A stretch of 30,537 nucleotides of DNA from SNAP01 sp049671745 (GTDB taxonomy: Bacteria; Bacteroidota; Bacteroidia; Bacteroidales; Marinifilaceae). Shown here piece by piece: positions 8,858-17,873 of the stretch. Positions within the stretch are counted from its first letter, which is position 1, and each line of letters opens with the position of its first letter. Position numbers and translations under genes: made by a program. The notes under the pieces are model-generated. The model made no database searches. It saw only the letters and a list, made by a program, of their open reading frames with translations, and had not been told where the DNA came from. The stretch is from the NCBI GenBank assembly GCA_049671745.1, contig JBATVL010000015.1, forward strand, positions 1-30,537. Direction: 5' to 3'.

Positions 8858-9568
8858 ATGGAGAAAAATAAAATATTTGGTATAGCTCTTGGACCTGGAG
8901 ACCCAGATCTTATTACTCTTAAGGCATTAAAAAACCTTAAGGAAATGGATGTGATTTATTATCCAGGTACAATGACAGCTAAGGGAGAGCAGACGAGTTT
9001 TTCTAAGAGAATTCTAGATAATTATGGTTTAGATGAGTCTAAGTTAAAAGGAATATTCATTAGCATGAGTATGGACAGAACTGCTACAGAGATACTTTAC
9101 GATGCTAGTTATCGTGAGATTCGTTGTCAGCATTATGCTGGAAAGAAGATTGCTATTGTTAGTGAAGGAGATTTAAGCTTTTATAGCACATTTGCCTATT
9201 TTATTGAAAAATTTAAGAAGGACAGTGTAGATTTTGAGATGATACCAGGAGTTCCTGCTTTTATTCTTGGAGGTTCAGCTGCTAAAATTCCATTAGTTTT
9301 ACAACAAGATAAACTAATGGTTGTTCCAGCTCCAACATCTAAAGAAGAAGTTTTAGAAGCTTTAAAAGTAGCTGATTCTGTTGTTGTTATGAAGTTGACA
9401 ACTCTTAGAGATGATTTCATTCCTCTTTTAGAAGAATTAAAAGGACAATTCGTTTATTGTGAGAAATTAGGAACAGACGAGCAGTTTGTTTGTTCAGATG
9501 TAGAAGAAATACGCAAAAGAAAGAATCCATATTTCTCTCTTTTAGTGATTAATAAGTATATACTATGA
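8858..9568 (+). CDS. cobI: (Cobalt-)precorrin-2 C20-methyltransferase
   Basis: S-adenosylmethionine-dependent enzyme that methylates C20 of (cobalt-)precorrin-2; CbiL in the anaerobic nomenclature. The 236 residues are normal for the family. SAM/tetrapyrrole methylase motifs: GIALGPGDPDLITLKA (8-23), SEGDLSFYSTFAYF (near 106-119) and EMIPGVPAF (near 127-135). First gene of the corrin cluster. Its stop overlaps the start of cobJ-cbiC by 4 nt (ATGA), so translation is probably coupled. The anaerobic name is preferred because CbiG and CbiD occur downstream. Confidence 0.95.
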   Translation: MEKNKIFGIALGPGDPDLITLKALKNLKEMDVIYYPGTMTAKGEQTSFSKRILDNYGLDESKLKGIFISMSMDRTATEILYDASYREIRCQHYAGKKIAIVSEGDLSFYSTFAYFIEKFKKDSVDFEMIPGVPAFILGGSAAKIPLVLQQDKLMVVPAPTSKEEVLEALKVADSVVVMKLTTLRDDFIPLLEELKGQFVYCEKLGTDEQFVCSDVEEIRKRKNPYFSLLVINKYIL

Positions 9569-10971
9569 GTACAGGAAAAATATTTATTGTAGGTCTTGGA
9601 CCTGGAGATGAGAAATACGTATCAGGAGCTGCTATTCAGGCAATTAAAGATGCGGATGTGATAATTGGCTATAAGTACTATTTCGAATTTGTACAGCCAT
9701 TTATAACAAAAGAGCAAGAATGTGTAGACACAGGAATGCGTAAAGAAAGAGAAAGAGCAGAGTATGCTTTTGAACGTGCTGAAGAAGGAAAGACTGTATG
9801 TGTTATTTCTTCTGGTGATGCTGGTATTTATGGAATGTCACCATTAGTTTGGGAGATGAAAAGAGTACGTGAGTCAGATGTTGAATTGGAAGTTATTCCT
9901 GGTACTTCAGCATTCCAAATGGCATCAGCTAGATTAGGTGCTCCAACTGGACATGACTTTTGTGTGATATCTTTATCAGATTTAATGACATCTTGGGAGA
10001 TTATAGAAAAGCGTATAGTAGCAGCTGCTGATGCAGATTTTGTTACATCAATATATAATCCTAAAAGTGTAGGTCGTTACTGGCAGTTATATCGTTTACA
10101 GGAGATTTTCTTGCAATACAGAGATCCTAAAACTCCTGTTGGATATGTTCGTCAAGCTGGTCGTGCAGAAGAAGAGATTGTTGTTACTACTCTAGAAGAG
10201 TTCAATCCTGAAGAGGTAGATATGTTTACTATAGTGATTATAGGAAACTCTCGTTCTTATTCTTTCGGAGATAAGATTGTTACTCCTCGTGGTTATTATA
10301 ATGAAGATGGAGAAAGAGGCGTGAAAGCTGGACAGGCTATTATGATTAAATCTTTCCAAACAATAGAATCTAAGCTTAAGAATCAAGATTTACCATTAGA
10401 TATAAAGTGGCCATTGATTCATTGTATTCATACTACTGCAGACTTCGATATGGAGAATGTTTTCTATGCAGATAATGAGGCAATGAAAGTATGGCATGAG
10501 AAATTCGAGAGTGGTAAACCACCAGTTATTATAACTGATGTAAGTATGGCTGCTGCTGGAATTCGTAAGGCTGCAATCGAAAGATTAGGTATAAAAGTTA
10601 AGTGTTATCTTTCTGACGATAGAGTTAAGGCTTTAGCTGAAGAGAAAAAGATCACTCGTACTCAAGCTGGAATTCGTTTAGCTGTAGAGGAACATCCTGA
10701 TGCTCTTTATGTATTCGGAAATGCTCCAACTGCACTTATTGAATTAACAGACTTAATGCGTAAAGGTAAGGCTCATCCTGTTGGAGTAGTTGCTGCACCA
10801 GTTGGTTTTGTTAACGTTCAAGAATCTAAACATAGATTGAAAGTATTCAAGAATGTACCTAAAGTGATTATTGATGGTAGAAAAGGTGGATCTAATCTTG
10901 CTGCTACTATAGTTAATTCAGCTTTGGCTTTTAATGATGCAGAGGTACTTCGCCCTGGTCGTGAGGTTTAA
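9565..10971 (+). CDS. cobJ-cbiC: Fused precorrin-3B C17-methyltransferase / precorrin-8X methylmutase
   Basis: A 468-residue bifunctional cytoplasmic enzyme. Residues 1 to about 245 form a SAM tetrapyrrole methylase of the CobJ/CbiH type: VGLGPGDEKYVSG (9-21), SSGDAGIYGM (82-91), IPGTSAFQMA (111-120), and it performs C17 methylation and ring contraction. Residues about 275-468 form CobH/CbiC, which moves the C11 methyl to C12: catalytic His289 in HCIHTTADFD, GNAPTALIEL (385-394), VGFVNVQESK (413-422). CbiC-type IHTTADF is seen here. The order fuses non-consecutive pathway steps and is common in Bacteroidota. The start overlaps the cobI stop by 4 nt. Confidence 0.95.
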   Translation: MSTGKIFIVGLGPGDEKYVSGAAIQAIKDADVIIGYKYYFEFVQPFITKEQECVDTGMRKERERAEYAFERAEEGKTVCVISSGDAGIYGMSPLVWEMKRVRESDVELEVIPGTSAFQMASARLGAPTGHDFCVISLSDLMTSWEIIEKRIVAAADADFVTSIYNPKSVGRYWQLYRLQEIFLQYRDPKTPVGYVRQAGRAEEEIVVTTLEEFNPEEVDMFTIVIIGNSRSYSFGDKIVTPRGYYNEDGERGVKAGQAIMIKSFQTIESKLKNQDLPLDIKWPLIHCIHTTADFDMENVFYADNEAMKVWHEKFESGKPPVIITDVSMAAAGIRKAAIERLGIKVKCYLSDDRVKALAEEKKITRTQAGIRLAVEEHPDALYVFGNAPTALIELTDLMRKGKAHPVGVVAAPVGFVNVQESKHRLKVFKNVPKVIIDGRKGGSNLAATIVNSALAFNDAEVLRPGREV

Positions 10972-11024
10972 TTTTTAGTAGTTAAATAGTTTTACTGATT
11001 ATAAATATTACTTAAAATATATAA

Positions 11025-11060
11025 TAGAGAATAAGGATTTTCCTTGTTCTCTATGTTTTT
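11025..11060. terminator. Bidirectional terminator between cobJ-cbiC and cassette A
   Basis: A 13-bp stem 11025-11037/11041-11053 with one G-U pair and a TTT loop, followed by TGTTTTTTT on the + strand. It lies between convergent genes; the reverse side is followed by an A/T-rich tract. Confidence 0.75.
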
Positions 11061-11737
11061 TAAATATGTAGTAAAGAAATGTTTATAAGTCCCTTTCTCT
11101 TATCTTTAAAGTAGTCATCAAGTTCTGAATATTGTTTTTTATTATAGTGTGAGATATTTCTATTATCGAGCACTTCTATGCTATCGCAAATATCTTTTAG
11201 AGTTTGCAGAATATGAGAAGAAATAAGTATAATCTTACCAGCCTTTTTCATTTCTTGAAGAATGTCTACTAGAAATAGATTTGTAGTTAAGTCTAATCCG
11301 TTGAATGGTTCATCAAGAATAAGGATATCGTTTGATTGTAGAATTATAGCTAGTAATGCAAGCTTCTTTTTCATGCCTGTAGAATAGTCTTGAGCATATT
11401 TATCTAGAGGTAATTGCATTAATTTATTCCAATCAGTAAGAGCTGTTTTATCAAAAGATATCTTTCTAGCAGACATACAAAATTCAATATATTCTAGACC
11501 TGTTATTTTGGGATACATAAACATATCAGTAGGTAAGTATCCTATATTTAATTCCTTGTTATAAGCAATAGAGCCTTCATGTTGTAGAAGTCCCATTATA
11601 CATTTAAAGAAAGTCGTTTTCCCAGCTCCATTAAATCCGACTAATCCGTATATGCCATTATCTTTATACTCTATATTAATATTGTTAAGAACTAGTTGTT
11701 TACCGAAACTTTTACTAAGATTTTGAATATTAATCAT
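11060..11737 (-). CDS. ABC transporter ATP-binding protein (cassette A)
   Basis: A 225-residue nucleotide-binding subunit. Walker A GFNGAGKTT (34-42), signature STGMKKKLAL (119-128), Walker B ILILDEPFNGLD (138-149) and the switch histidine H175 in SSHIL are intact. The Q-loop region reads GYLPTDMFMYPK, without the usual glutamine, as in some ABC-2 type exporter ATPases. Its start overlaps the end of the upstream membrane protein gene by 8 nt, which makes a pair in one transporter very likely. Last gene of a four-gene minus-strand operon. Substrate unknown; the general type suggests an exporter or a multidrug or peptide pump. Confidence 0.9.
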   Translation of the reverse strand: MINIQNLSKSFGKQLVLNNINIEYKDNGIYGLVGFNGAGKTTFFKCIMGLLQHEGSIAYNKELNIGYLPTDMFMYPKITGLEYIEFCMSARKISFDKTALTDWNKLMQLPLDKYAQDYSTGMKKKLALLAIILQSNDILILDEPFNGLDLTTNLFLVDILQEMKKAGKIILISSHILQTLKDICDSIEVLDNRNISHYNKKQYSELDDYFKDKRKGLINISLLHI

Positions 11738-12674
11738 GATAGTACTCTTTTAATGATTTTATAGCTTTATAATATAGGTATAAAACACATAAAACTGATA
11801 GAATAATAGGTATTGGATGCACGCAAGATGAGATGAATAAGGTAATAAGGAATATTTGCATAATCTCTCTAAATATATCATTTTCTATAAATACATATTT
11901 CGAAAGCATGTTACCACTTATTAAGATTATCGCTAGTATTAAATAAAGAAGAATTATAACTGATTGTTCAGGAATAAAGATGATATGTAATATAATTAGT
12001 ACTGAGTTTATTATTAGTGTATTCGCAATAATCTGTTTGAATTTAGCTTTTAAAAGTTTATTTGGGGATTTATATTGTTTGATATCTTCTATTGATTCAA
12101 TCTTTAGAAATATTAATGATGCTGCGATGTTTAAACTAATAACACTAAGTTGCGCGAAAGCATAGTTGTTATAAATAATCGCAATAATCATAAAAAGGAT
12201 ATCAATAATTAGAACGTAAATAAGATATTGTCTAAATGCAGAAATCCATTCAAAAGAACCCTTTATGAATGGTGTTATTCTTATTATATTGTGTGGAATA
12301 TCTATTTTTATATCCTTAAAAATAAATCCTATTACAATAGATAATATTAGGTATAGTGGTATGAATGGCCAGTAAATAAAACAAAAAAGTGAAGCAAGTA
12401 GTAAATTTTCTATAATTAATATACATTCTAGTTTAATATTCTGAATCTTCAGAAAATAATAATCTTTTCTATTTATACAATTTGAAAACGCAGAAAAAGT
12501 AAATAATATTAAGCTTATATATTTGCCGTAAGTGTAATTCTGTAGGATATAAAAAATATAGATGTATAAAAGAATTGCACAAGACAAAAGCATCACAATT
12601 CCTGCAATGCTTAATTCATCTTGTAAAGATCTTTTAATTATTAATAATCTCAATTTTATATACTTTTGTATCAT
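11730..12674 (-). CDS. Polytopic membrane protein, probable ABC transporter permease (cassette A)
   Basis: A 314-residue hydrophobic protein with about eight predicted helices and lysine-rich cytoplasmic loops. I see no named domain. The call as permease rests on the 8-nt overlap with the ABC ATPase gene and the lack of another membrane subunit. It starts 10 nt after the MutS-like gene, so the three are co-transcribed. Base composition is very A+T-rich. Confidence 0.75.
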   Translation of the reverse strand: MIQKYIKLRLLIIKRSLQDELSIAGIVMLLSCAILLYIYIFYILQNYTYGKYISLILFTFSAFSNCINRKDYYFLKIQNIKLECILIIENLLLASLFCFIYWPFIPLYLILSIVIGFIFKDIKIDIPHNIIRITPFIKGSFEWISAFRQYLIYVLIIDILFMIIAIIYNNYAFAQLSVISLNIAASLIFLKIESIEDIKQYKSPNKLLKAKFKQIIANTLIINSVLIILHIIFIPEQSVIILLYLILAIILISGNMLSKYVFIENDIFREIMQIFLITLFISSCVHPIPIILSVLCVLYLYYKAIKSLKEYYHD

Positions 12675-12684
12675 ACAAATTAAT

Positions 12685-14190
12685 TTATGCTAACTCTTTA
12701 GCAATTTTATAAGATTCCTCTATTATTTCCTTTGGATATTCATTGAGGTCAAGAATCCTAATTGCATTAGTTTCTTTAGGTTTACCAGTTTTTATAATAT
12801 AGTCAAAAGATAATTCATCTTTGATTATTCTCTCTCCAAAATGATAAATATCGTAATCGTCTTTCAGAAGTTCGCACAACTCAGTATCGTGAGTAGAAGC
12901 TATTACAATATTCTCTTTATTAAGATATGAGAGTACTGATTTTGCACAAGCAATTCTCTCTATTGTATTTGTTCCTTTATATAATTCGTCAAGCAATAAT
13001 AAATATGTTTTACCAGATTTGGCATTCTCAATCATACTTTTTATTCTTAATACTTCCTCGAAATAATATGATTTATCGTTGAGTAAACTATCGCTTATTT
13101 TAATCGCAGAATCTAAGAGTATATTTCCTAAAGACATACTTTTAGCAAAACATGTGTTTATAGTGTTTGCAGTAAGAACACTTACGGCCATCGTTCTTAT
13201 GAATGTTGTTTTACCTGACATGTTTGAACCTGTAATAAGAGCAGAACGTTCGTCTATATTAATATTATTAGAAACACAATTATCTATAAGAGGATGAAAT
13301 ATCTCACATGCTTTTATCTTTTTAGAATAATTGGTGATATCTGGTTTACAGTAATATGGTAAAGTTTCTCGTAGAGAGATGGTAGATAGAGCTAAATCTA
13401 TCTTTCCTATATTTTCATATAAGCTCTCTATTTTTTTTTTATTGTCTTGAATCTGAGACATAACTCTATTAAAAATGAAAGCTTCTAAGGAAAGACATAT
13501 CTTTACTAATTCAATAATAGACCAAAGCACAAGCTCTAAATCGCCTTGAAATTTGTTCTGTAGACGAATTATCCTTGTTTGTTTATTTATAATCTTAAGT
13601 TTCTTAATAGAATCATCTTGTTCATTACTGTAGCCTATCTTTGTTAGTTTACTAGATATAGATTCTAAGATTCCTAATTGGCTGAATATTTCAGAATACA
13701 CTAATAAGCTTTCTTTATTTCTATAGTGAATAATCATATTCAGAATCATAATAGGTATAAGGAGTACAATGAATGTATGAATATAAATTGTTAGTATAAT
13801 TGATATCATAGATATAAAAGGAAGAATCTGTGTTAGTTTAAGATATTTATCTTTAGGCAAAGGATCATCTTGAAATACTCTACATAAATAGTATGATTCA
13901 AAAGAATTTAATCTTTTTAATTGTTTTTTGATATCATTAATAATATTCTGCTTTTGAATATTCTCAATAAGATTCTCTTGTTCAATAATTCTATTTCTGT
14001 CCTTATCTACACATCTTAATCTAGAGTACAGATATTGTTGTCCTACCTTAGAAGATGTTCTATCGCAGAAAGAAAAAAGTGCTTCAAAATCTATGTCTGT
14101 ACATGTGTTGTCTGAAACGACATGTGAGTATTTAGTTTTATCTAAATTGTTATAGTAATTTGAGATGTATTCAAAATTCAGATATTCCAT
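12685..14190 (-). CDS. MutS-like ATPase with a transmembrane hairpin (cassette A)
   Basis: A 501-residue protein with the C-terminal ATPase (domain V) of the MutS superfamily: Walker A GSNMSGKTTF (321-330), Walker B LLLLDE (397-402) and STHDTEL (432-438). It has a helical core region (about 30-120 and 190-300) but no mismatch-recognition domain I with the F-x-E motif. Residues about 122-155 form two hydrophobic segments, so it is probably membrane-anchored. It is far shorter than MutS1 (about 850). Bacteroidota encode such MutS-related proteins, often annotated as DNA mismatch repair protein; a repair role is not supported here. Its operon partners are an ABC transporter and a small helical protein. 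A DNA or membrane-stress role is open. Confidence 0.88.
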   Translation of the reverse strand: MEYLNFEYISNYYNNLDKTKYSHVVSDNTCTDIDFEALFSFCDRTSSKVGQQYLYSRLRCVDKDRNRIIEQENLIENIQKQNIINDIKKQLKRLNSFESYYLCRVFQDDPLPKDKYLKLTQILPFISMISIILTIYIHTFIVLLIPIMILNMIIHYRNKESLLVYSEIFSQLGILESISSKLTKIGYSNEQDDSIKKLKIINKQTRIIRLQNKFQGDLELVLWSIIELVKICLSLEAFIFNRVMSQIQDNKKKIESLYENIGKIDLALSTISLRETLPYYCKPDITNYSKKIKACEIFHPLIDNCVSNNINIDERSALITGSNMSGKTTFIRTMAVSVLTANTINTCFAKSMSLGNILLDSAIKISDSLLNDKSYYFEEVLRIKSMIENAKSGKTYLLLLDELYKGTNTIERIACAKSVLSYLNKENIVIASTHDTELCELLKDDYDIYHFGERIIKDELSFDYIIKTGKPKETNAIRILDLNEYPKEIIEESYKIAKELA

Positions 14191-14222
14191 TTCCTTACAG
14201 AGCTTGATATTATTTATTATAT

Positions 14223-14645
14223 TTAATTTAAATATAATAAATATTCTCTCAGTTCAATAACTTTATTATTTCTATTTATAGAATATGTATCAGAATTATT
14301 TTCAATATAATTAAGTAAACCGTAGGCTTTGGCTGTAAGTTGTTTTTGTAAGAATTTATCATTCTGATGTTTAGCATCAGTAAATAAGATGTCCGCAAGA
14401 AGTTCAAATAGTTTCAAGCTATCCTTAGAATTATGTTCTTTTTGGATGCTATTTATTATGGTTTCAATATTTTCGTTATAAAAGAAAGTGTAGTGTTTAT
14501 TGAAATAATTTTTATACAAATCTTTTAACTGTATCTGAATATCTTCAACTTCTTCATTTTTGGGATTATCCATACCACAAAGAGTTCTAAGAACAATAAA
14601 CCCTTGCTCTATTATCCTCTCTATAAAATCTTGTTTGTATAACAT
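14223..14645 (-). CDS. Small all-helical protein, DUF6483-like (cassette A)
   Basis: 140 residues, no signal peptide or membrane helix, predicted helical repeats similar to TPR-type bundles. The N-terminus MLYKQDFIERIIEQGF resembles the DUF6483 family of short cytosolic proteins; this is my recollection and unverified. First gene of the minus-strand operon, 32 nt before the MutS-like gene, with a promoter box at 14670-14677. Function unknown. Confidence 0.7.
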   Translation of the reverse strand: MLYKQDFIERIIEQGFIVLRTLCGMDNPKNEEVEDIQIQLKDLYKNYFNKHYTFFYNENIETIINSIQKEHNSKDSLKLFELLADILFTDAKHQNDKFLQKQLTAKAYGLLNYIENNSDTYSINRNNKVIELREYLLYLN

Positions 14646-14669
14646 CGGTGTTTTTAAGTTTTGTTAATT

Positions 14670-14677
14670 CAAAGATA
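14670..14677 (-). promoter_or_regulatory. Cassette A -7 promoter box
   Basis: Reads TATCTTTG on the minus strand, 25 nt upstream of the 140-residue gene. It is identical to, and inverted relative to, the + strand box of cbiET at 14700-14707. Confidence 0.5.
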
Positions 14678-14686
14678 AGTTATTTC

Positions 14687-14715
14687 CCACAAATCATACT
14701 ATCTTTGTGGCTCAT
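14687..14715 (+). promoter_or_regulatory. cbiET promoter with overlapping inverted repeat
   Basis: The -7 box TATCTTTG (14700-14707) lies 29 nt before the start codon. CCACAAA (14687-14693) and TTTGTGG (14704-14710) form a 7-bp inverted repeat with a 10-nt gap that overlaps the box, a possible operator. The 12 bases TTTGTGGCTCAT (14704-14715) recur at the promoter of the coiled-coil lipoprotein (19122-19133). Confidence 0.45.
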
Positions 14716-14736
14716 AATAATTAAGTCATTAAGCAT

Positions 14737-15918
14737 ATGCAATTTACTGTAATTGGTATACCCGATAAGCAAGATTTTCACTTTGCACCCGACTGCTTGA
14801 AGGTAGTGGGGGAGAGTAAGATTTTTTCAGGAGGAAAGCGTCATTATCAGCTTGTAAAACACATTCTGCCAAAAGATCATAAGTGGATAGATATAACTAT
14901 TCCTTTGAAGGCAGTTTTCGATCAATATAATTCGCATGAAGATATAGTGGTTTTTGCCTCAGGCGATCCTCTTTTCTTTGGTTTTGCAAATACAATTAAA
15001 CGCGAATTGCCTAAGGCTAATATTAATTTAATGCCTTATTTTAATAGTCTACAACTCTTGGCACATAGAATGGTGCTACCTTATCACGACATGATAAATG
15101 TTTCTTTAACTGGTCGACCTTTTCACGAATTCGACAGAGTGTTAATAGAGAGAAAAGAGAAGATAGGTCTTTTAACAGATAAGAAAAATACTCCTCAGAA
15201 TATAGCTCAAAGAATGCTTGATTATGGTTACACTAATTATGAAATGATAATTGGTGAGAATATGGGAGGAGAGAATGAGAAAGTACAGAAATTGTTAATA
15301 ACTAATGCTGTAAAAGCGAAACCTTCTTCTTTAAACTGCATTATCTTGCTTAAAACAGGAGAAAGAAAGCGTTATTTCGGCATTCCTGAAAAAGATATTA
15401 ACATTTTAGAGGGTCGTCCTAAGATGATGACTAAGATGCCAATTCGTCTTTTATCTTTATCTTTCTTAGATTTATATAAACGTCAAGTGATGTGGGATAT
15501 AGGTTTCTGTACAGGTTCTGTTTCTATAGAGGCAAAGATGCAGTTTCCTCATTTAAAAATACACTCTTTTGAGAAAAGAGAAGAAAGTAGAGCGTTAATT
15601 CAGCAAAACACTAAGAAGTTTGGTATCCCTGGAATAGAATCTTATATAGGTGATTTCTTTGCAATGGATTTATCGGAAGTAGCAAAACCAGACGCTGTAT
15701 TTATAGGTGGACACGGAGGCCGATTAGTTGAAATGCTTGGAATAATAAAGGATAATATTTTACCAGGTGGTATAATTGTTTTCAATTCAGTAAGTAAGAA
15801 CTCTAAGGATATGTTTTTAGAGGGTGTAAATAAGCATGGTTTTAAGATTTTAAGAGAGACTCGTATAGTAGTGGATGATAATAATCCTATTGATACTTTT
15901 GCAGCTGAATTAATTTAG
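14737..15918 (+). CDS. cobL: Precorrin-6Y C5,15-methyltransferase (decarboxylating), CbiE-CbiT fusion
   Basis: A 393-residue bifunctional enzyme that methylates C5 and C15 and decarboxylates the C12 acetate chain. The N-terminal CbiE half (1 to about 215) keeps FASGDPLFFG (73-82), but the usual N-terminal GPG loop is replaced by IGIPDKQDFHFAP. The C-terminal CbiT half (about 230-393) is a Rossmann methyltransferase with WDIGFCTGS (253-261) and IGGHGGRL (323-330). Length is normal for CobL. It opens the second corrin block, diverges from cassette A and precedes cbiG-cobM by 21 nt. Confidence 0.94.
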   Translation: MQFTVIGIPDKQDFHFAPDCLKVVGESKIFSGGKRHYQLVKHILPKDHKWIDITIPLKAVFDQYNSHEDIVVFASGDPLFFGFANTIKRELPKANINLMPYFNSLQLLAHRMVLPYHDMINVSLTGRPFHEFDRVLIERKEKIGLLTDKKNTPQNIAQRMLDYGYTNYEMIIGENMGGENEKVQKLLITNAVKAKPSSLNCIILLKTGERKRYFGIPEKDINILEGRPKMMTKMPIRLLSLSFLDLYKRQVMWDIGFCTGSVSIEAKMQFPHLKIHSFEKREESRALIQQNTKKFGIPGIESYIGDFFAMDLSEVAKPDAVFIGGHGGRLVEMLGIIKDNILPGGIIVFNSVSKNSKDMFLEGVNKHGFKILRETRIVVDDNNPIDTFAAELI

Positions 15919-15939
15919 AAGAAAAGAAAAACATATTTT

Positions 15940-17769
15940 ATGAATAAGAATATAGCAATAATAACTTTTTCCGAGAAAGGAAACGAGTTAGCAAAAACGA
16001 TTCAATCGGAGATTACAGATGCAGAGATATTCTCATCTCACGAGGCTGAAGGAGTAAATAAAATAAGTACTGCTTCAGTATTTCTAAAAGAAGAGTTTAA
16101 CAATTATCAATCAATAGTATTTGTTGGCGCTTTAGGTATTTGTGTTCGTACAATTGCACCTCTTTTAAAGGATAAAAAGACAGATCCTGCTGTTTTAAGT
16201 ATAGATGCAATGGGACAATTTGTACAATCAGTTGTTTCAGGACATATTGGTGGTGCAAACGAATTGTGTAAATACATAGCTCGTATAACAGGTGCTCTAC
16301 CAGTTATCTCTACACAATCTGACGTTACAGGACTTTGGTCTTTGGATGTTATTAATAAGAAATACAATTGGCAGATAGAGTGTGCAAATAAGGTAATGAA
16401 TCAAGTTATCTCTCTTTTTGTAAACAATAAAAAGACAGCTCTTTTATTAGAAGCAAGAGATAAGGGAACTTCATTTTTAGAATCTACTAAACCAGAATTT
16501 GTAGATTTATATTATCGTGCAGACGAAATTAAAGAAGAAGATTACGAACTTATAATAGCCGTTTCTCCATATATTCATTCTTTTACTAAGCCAACACTTT
16601 ATTATCGTCCACAGATGTTACATCTAGGTGTGGGTTGTAGAAAGAATGCTAGTGCTGAAGGAGTTTTCGAATTTATAAAAGAAGATCTAAAAAGCAAAAA
16701 TATTTCAGCTATAAGTCTTAAATCTGTATCAACAATAGATATAAAAAGAGACGAGGATTTAGTTGCAGTTCTTGCTAAAAATATAAATGTTCAACCTGAA
16801 ATTTACACAGCTGATGATCTTAGAGGAATAGAAATTCCTAATCCTTCTCAGAAAGTGTTTGAAGTTACAGGAACTTACGGAGTTGCAGAGTCTTGTGCTC
16901 TTAAAACTTCTTTAAATACTGCTATATTAGTAGAAAAACAAAAATGTAAATTATCAGACGGAAACGACTTTACATACTCTATTGCTCTTGACAAATTCTC
17001 AGAAAGAAAAGGTTTTATAGAGATAGTTGGAGCTGGACCTGGAGATCCTGAATTAGTATCTGTAAGAGGAAAGCGTTTCTTGCAAATGGCTGACCTTATT
17101 CTTTATGCAGGATCATTAGTGCCAGAGGAATTAACTCATTATGCAAAAGAAGGAGCAACAGTTCGTTCGTCAGCAGCTATGGACTTAGAAGACCAATTTG
17201 CTATAATGAAAGAGTTCCACGATAGAGGTTTATTTGTTGTACGTTTACATACTGGAGATCCATGTATTTATGGTGCTATACAAGAACAGATGTCTTATTT
17301 TGATGAGTATGGAATGGATTATCATATTACTCCAGGAATCTCATCATTCCAAGCAGCAGCAGCTGAATTGAAGTCTCAATTTACTATTCCTGAGAAAATA
17401 CAATCAATAATTCTTACTCGTGGAGAGGGAAGAACGGCTATGCCAGCTAAAGAGAAATTACACATGTTGGCTCGTTCTCAATCAACTATGTGTATTTATC
17501 TTTCAGCTTCTATAGTTGATAAAGTACAGGAAGATTTAATGGTGCATTATCCAGCTACAACTCCCGTGGCAGCTTGTTATAAACTTACTTGGAAAGATCA
17601 GAAGATATTTCGTGGTGAGCTTAAAGATTTAGCTAAGATTGTAAAAGATAACAACTTAACTCTTACTACTATGATTGTTGTTGGAGACTCTATAGATAAT
17701 CGTAAAGGTTTGTCTCGTCTTTATTCTCATCAATTTAAACATATGTTTAGAGACGCTAAGGATAAATAG
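15940..17769 (+). CDS. cbiG-cobM: Fused cobalt-precorrin-5A hydrolase (CbiG) / precorrin-4 C11-methyltransferase (CobM/CbiF)
   Basis: A 609-residue bifunctional protein. The CbiG half (1 to about 330) shows FVGALGICVRTIAP (61-74), VVSGHIGGANEL (98-109), LGVGCRKNAS (229-238) and TGTYGVAESCA (310-320); CbiG opens the C20-C1 delta-lactone and releases acetaldehyde. The CobM/CbiF half (about 357-609) shows VGAGPGDPEL (363-372), HTGDPCIYGA (437-446) and ITPGISSFQAAAA, and methylates C11. The fusion joins consecutive pathway steps. CbiG is a marker of the anaerobic route. Same operon as cobL. Confidence 0.95.
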   Translation: MNKNIAIITFSEKGNELAKTIQSEITDAEIFSSHEAEGVNKISTASVFLKEEFNNYQSIVFVGALGICVRTIAPLLKDKKTDPAVLSIDAMGQFVQSVVSGHIGGANELCKYIARITGALPVISTQSDVTGLWSLDVINKKYNWQIECANKVMNQVISLFVNNKKTALLLEARDKGTSFLESTKPEFVDLYYRADEIKEEDYELIIAVSPYIHSFTKPTLYYRPQMLHLGVGCRKNASAEGVFEFIKEDLKSKNISAISLKSVSTIDIKRDEDLVAVLAKNINVQPEIYTADDLRGIEIPNPSQKVFEVTGTYGVAESCALKTSLNTAILVEKQKCKLSDGNDFTYSIALDKFSERKGFIEIVGAGPGDPELVSVRGKRFLQMADLILYAGSLVPEELTHYAKEGATVRSSAAMDLEDQFAIMKEFHDRGLFVVRLHTGDPCIYGAIQEQMSYFDEYGMDYHITPGISSFQAAAAELKSQFTIPEKIQSIILTRGEGRTAMPAKEKLHMLARSQSTMCIYLSASIVDKVQEDLMVHYPATTPVAACYKLTWKDQKIFRGELKDLAKIVKDNNLTLTTMIVVGDSIDNRKGLSRLYSHQFKHMFRDAKDK

Positions 17770-17873
17770 ATTTACAGCTTGTGTTTAAATCTTTATAAGT
17801 GCATAATATTTATTATTAATGAAAATTTATTATATTAGTGCTGTTAATAAAAGACTAACACAAAAGAAATAAC

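Noticed and set aside
12685..14190. Canonical mismatch repair mutS
   Set aside because: Too short, with no mismatch-binding domain and a membrane hairpin; only the superfamily ATPase is shared.
11060..14645. Mobile element carrying cassette A
   Set aside because: I found no transposase, integrase, target duplication or terminal repeats at either edge; insertion remains an inference.
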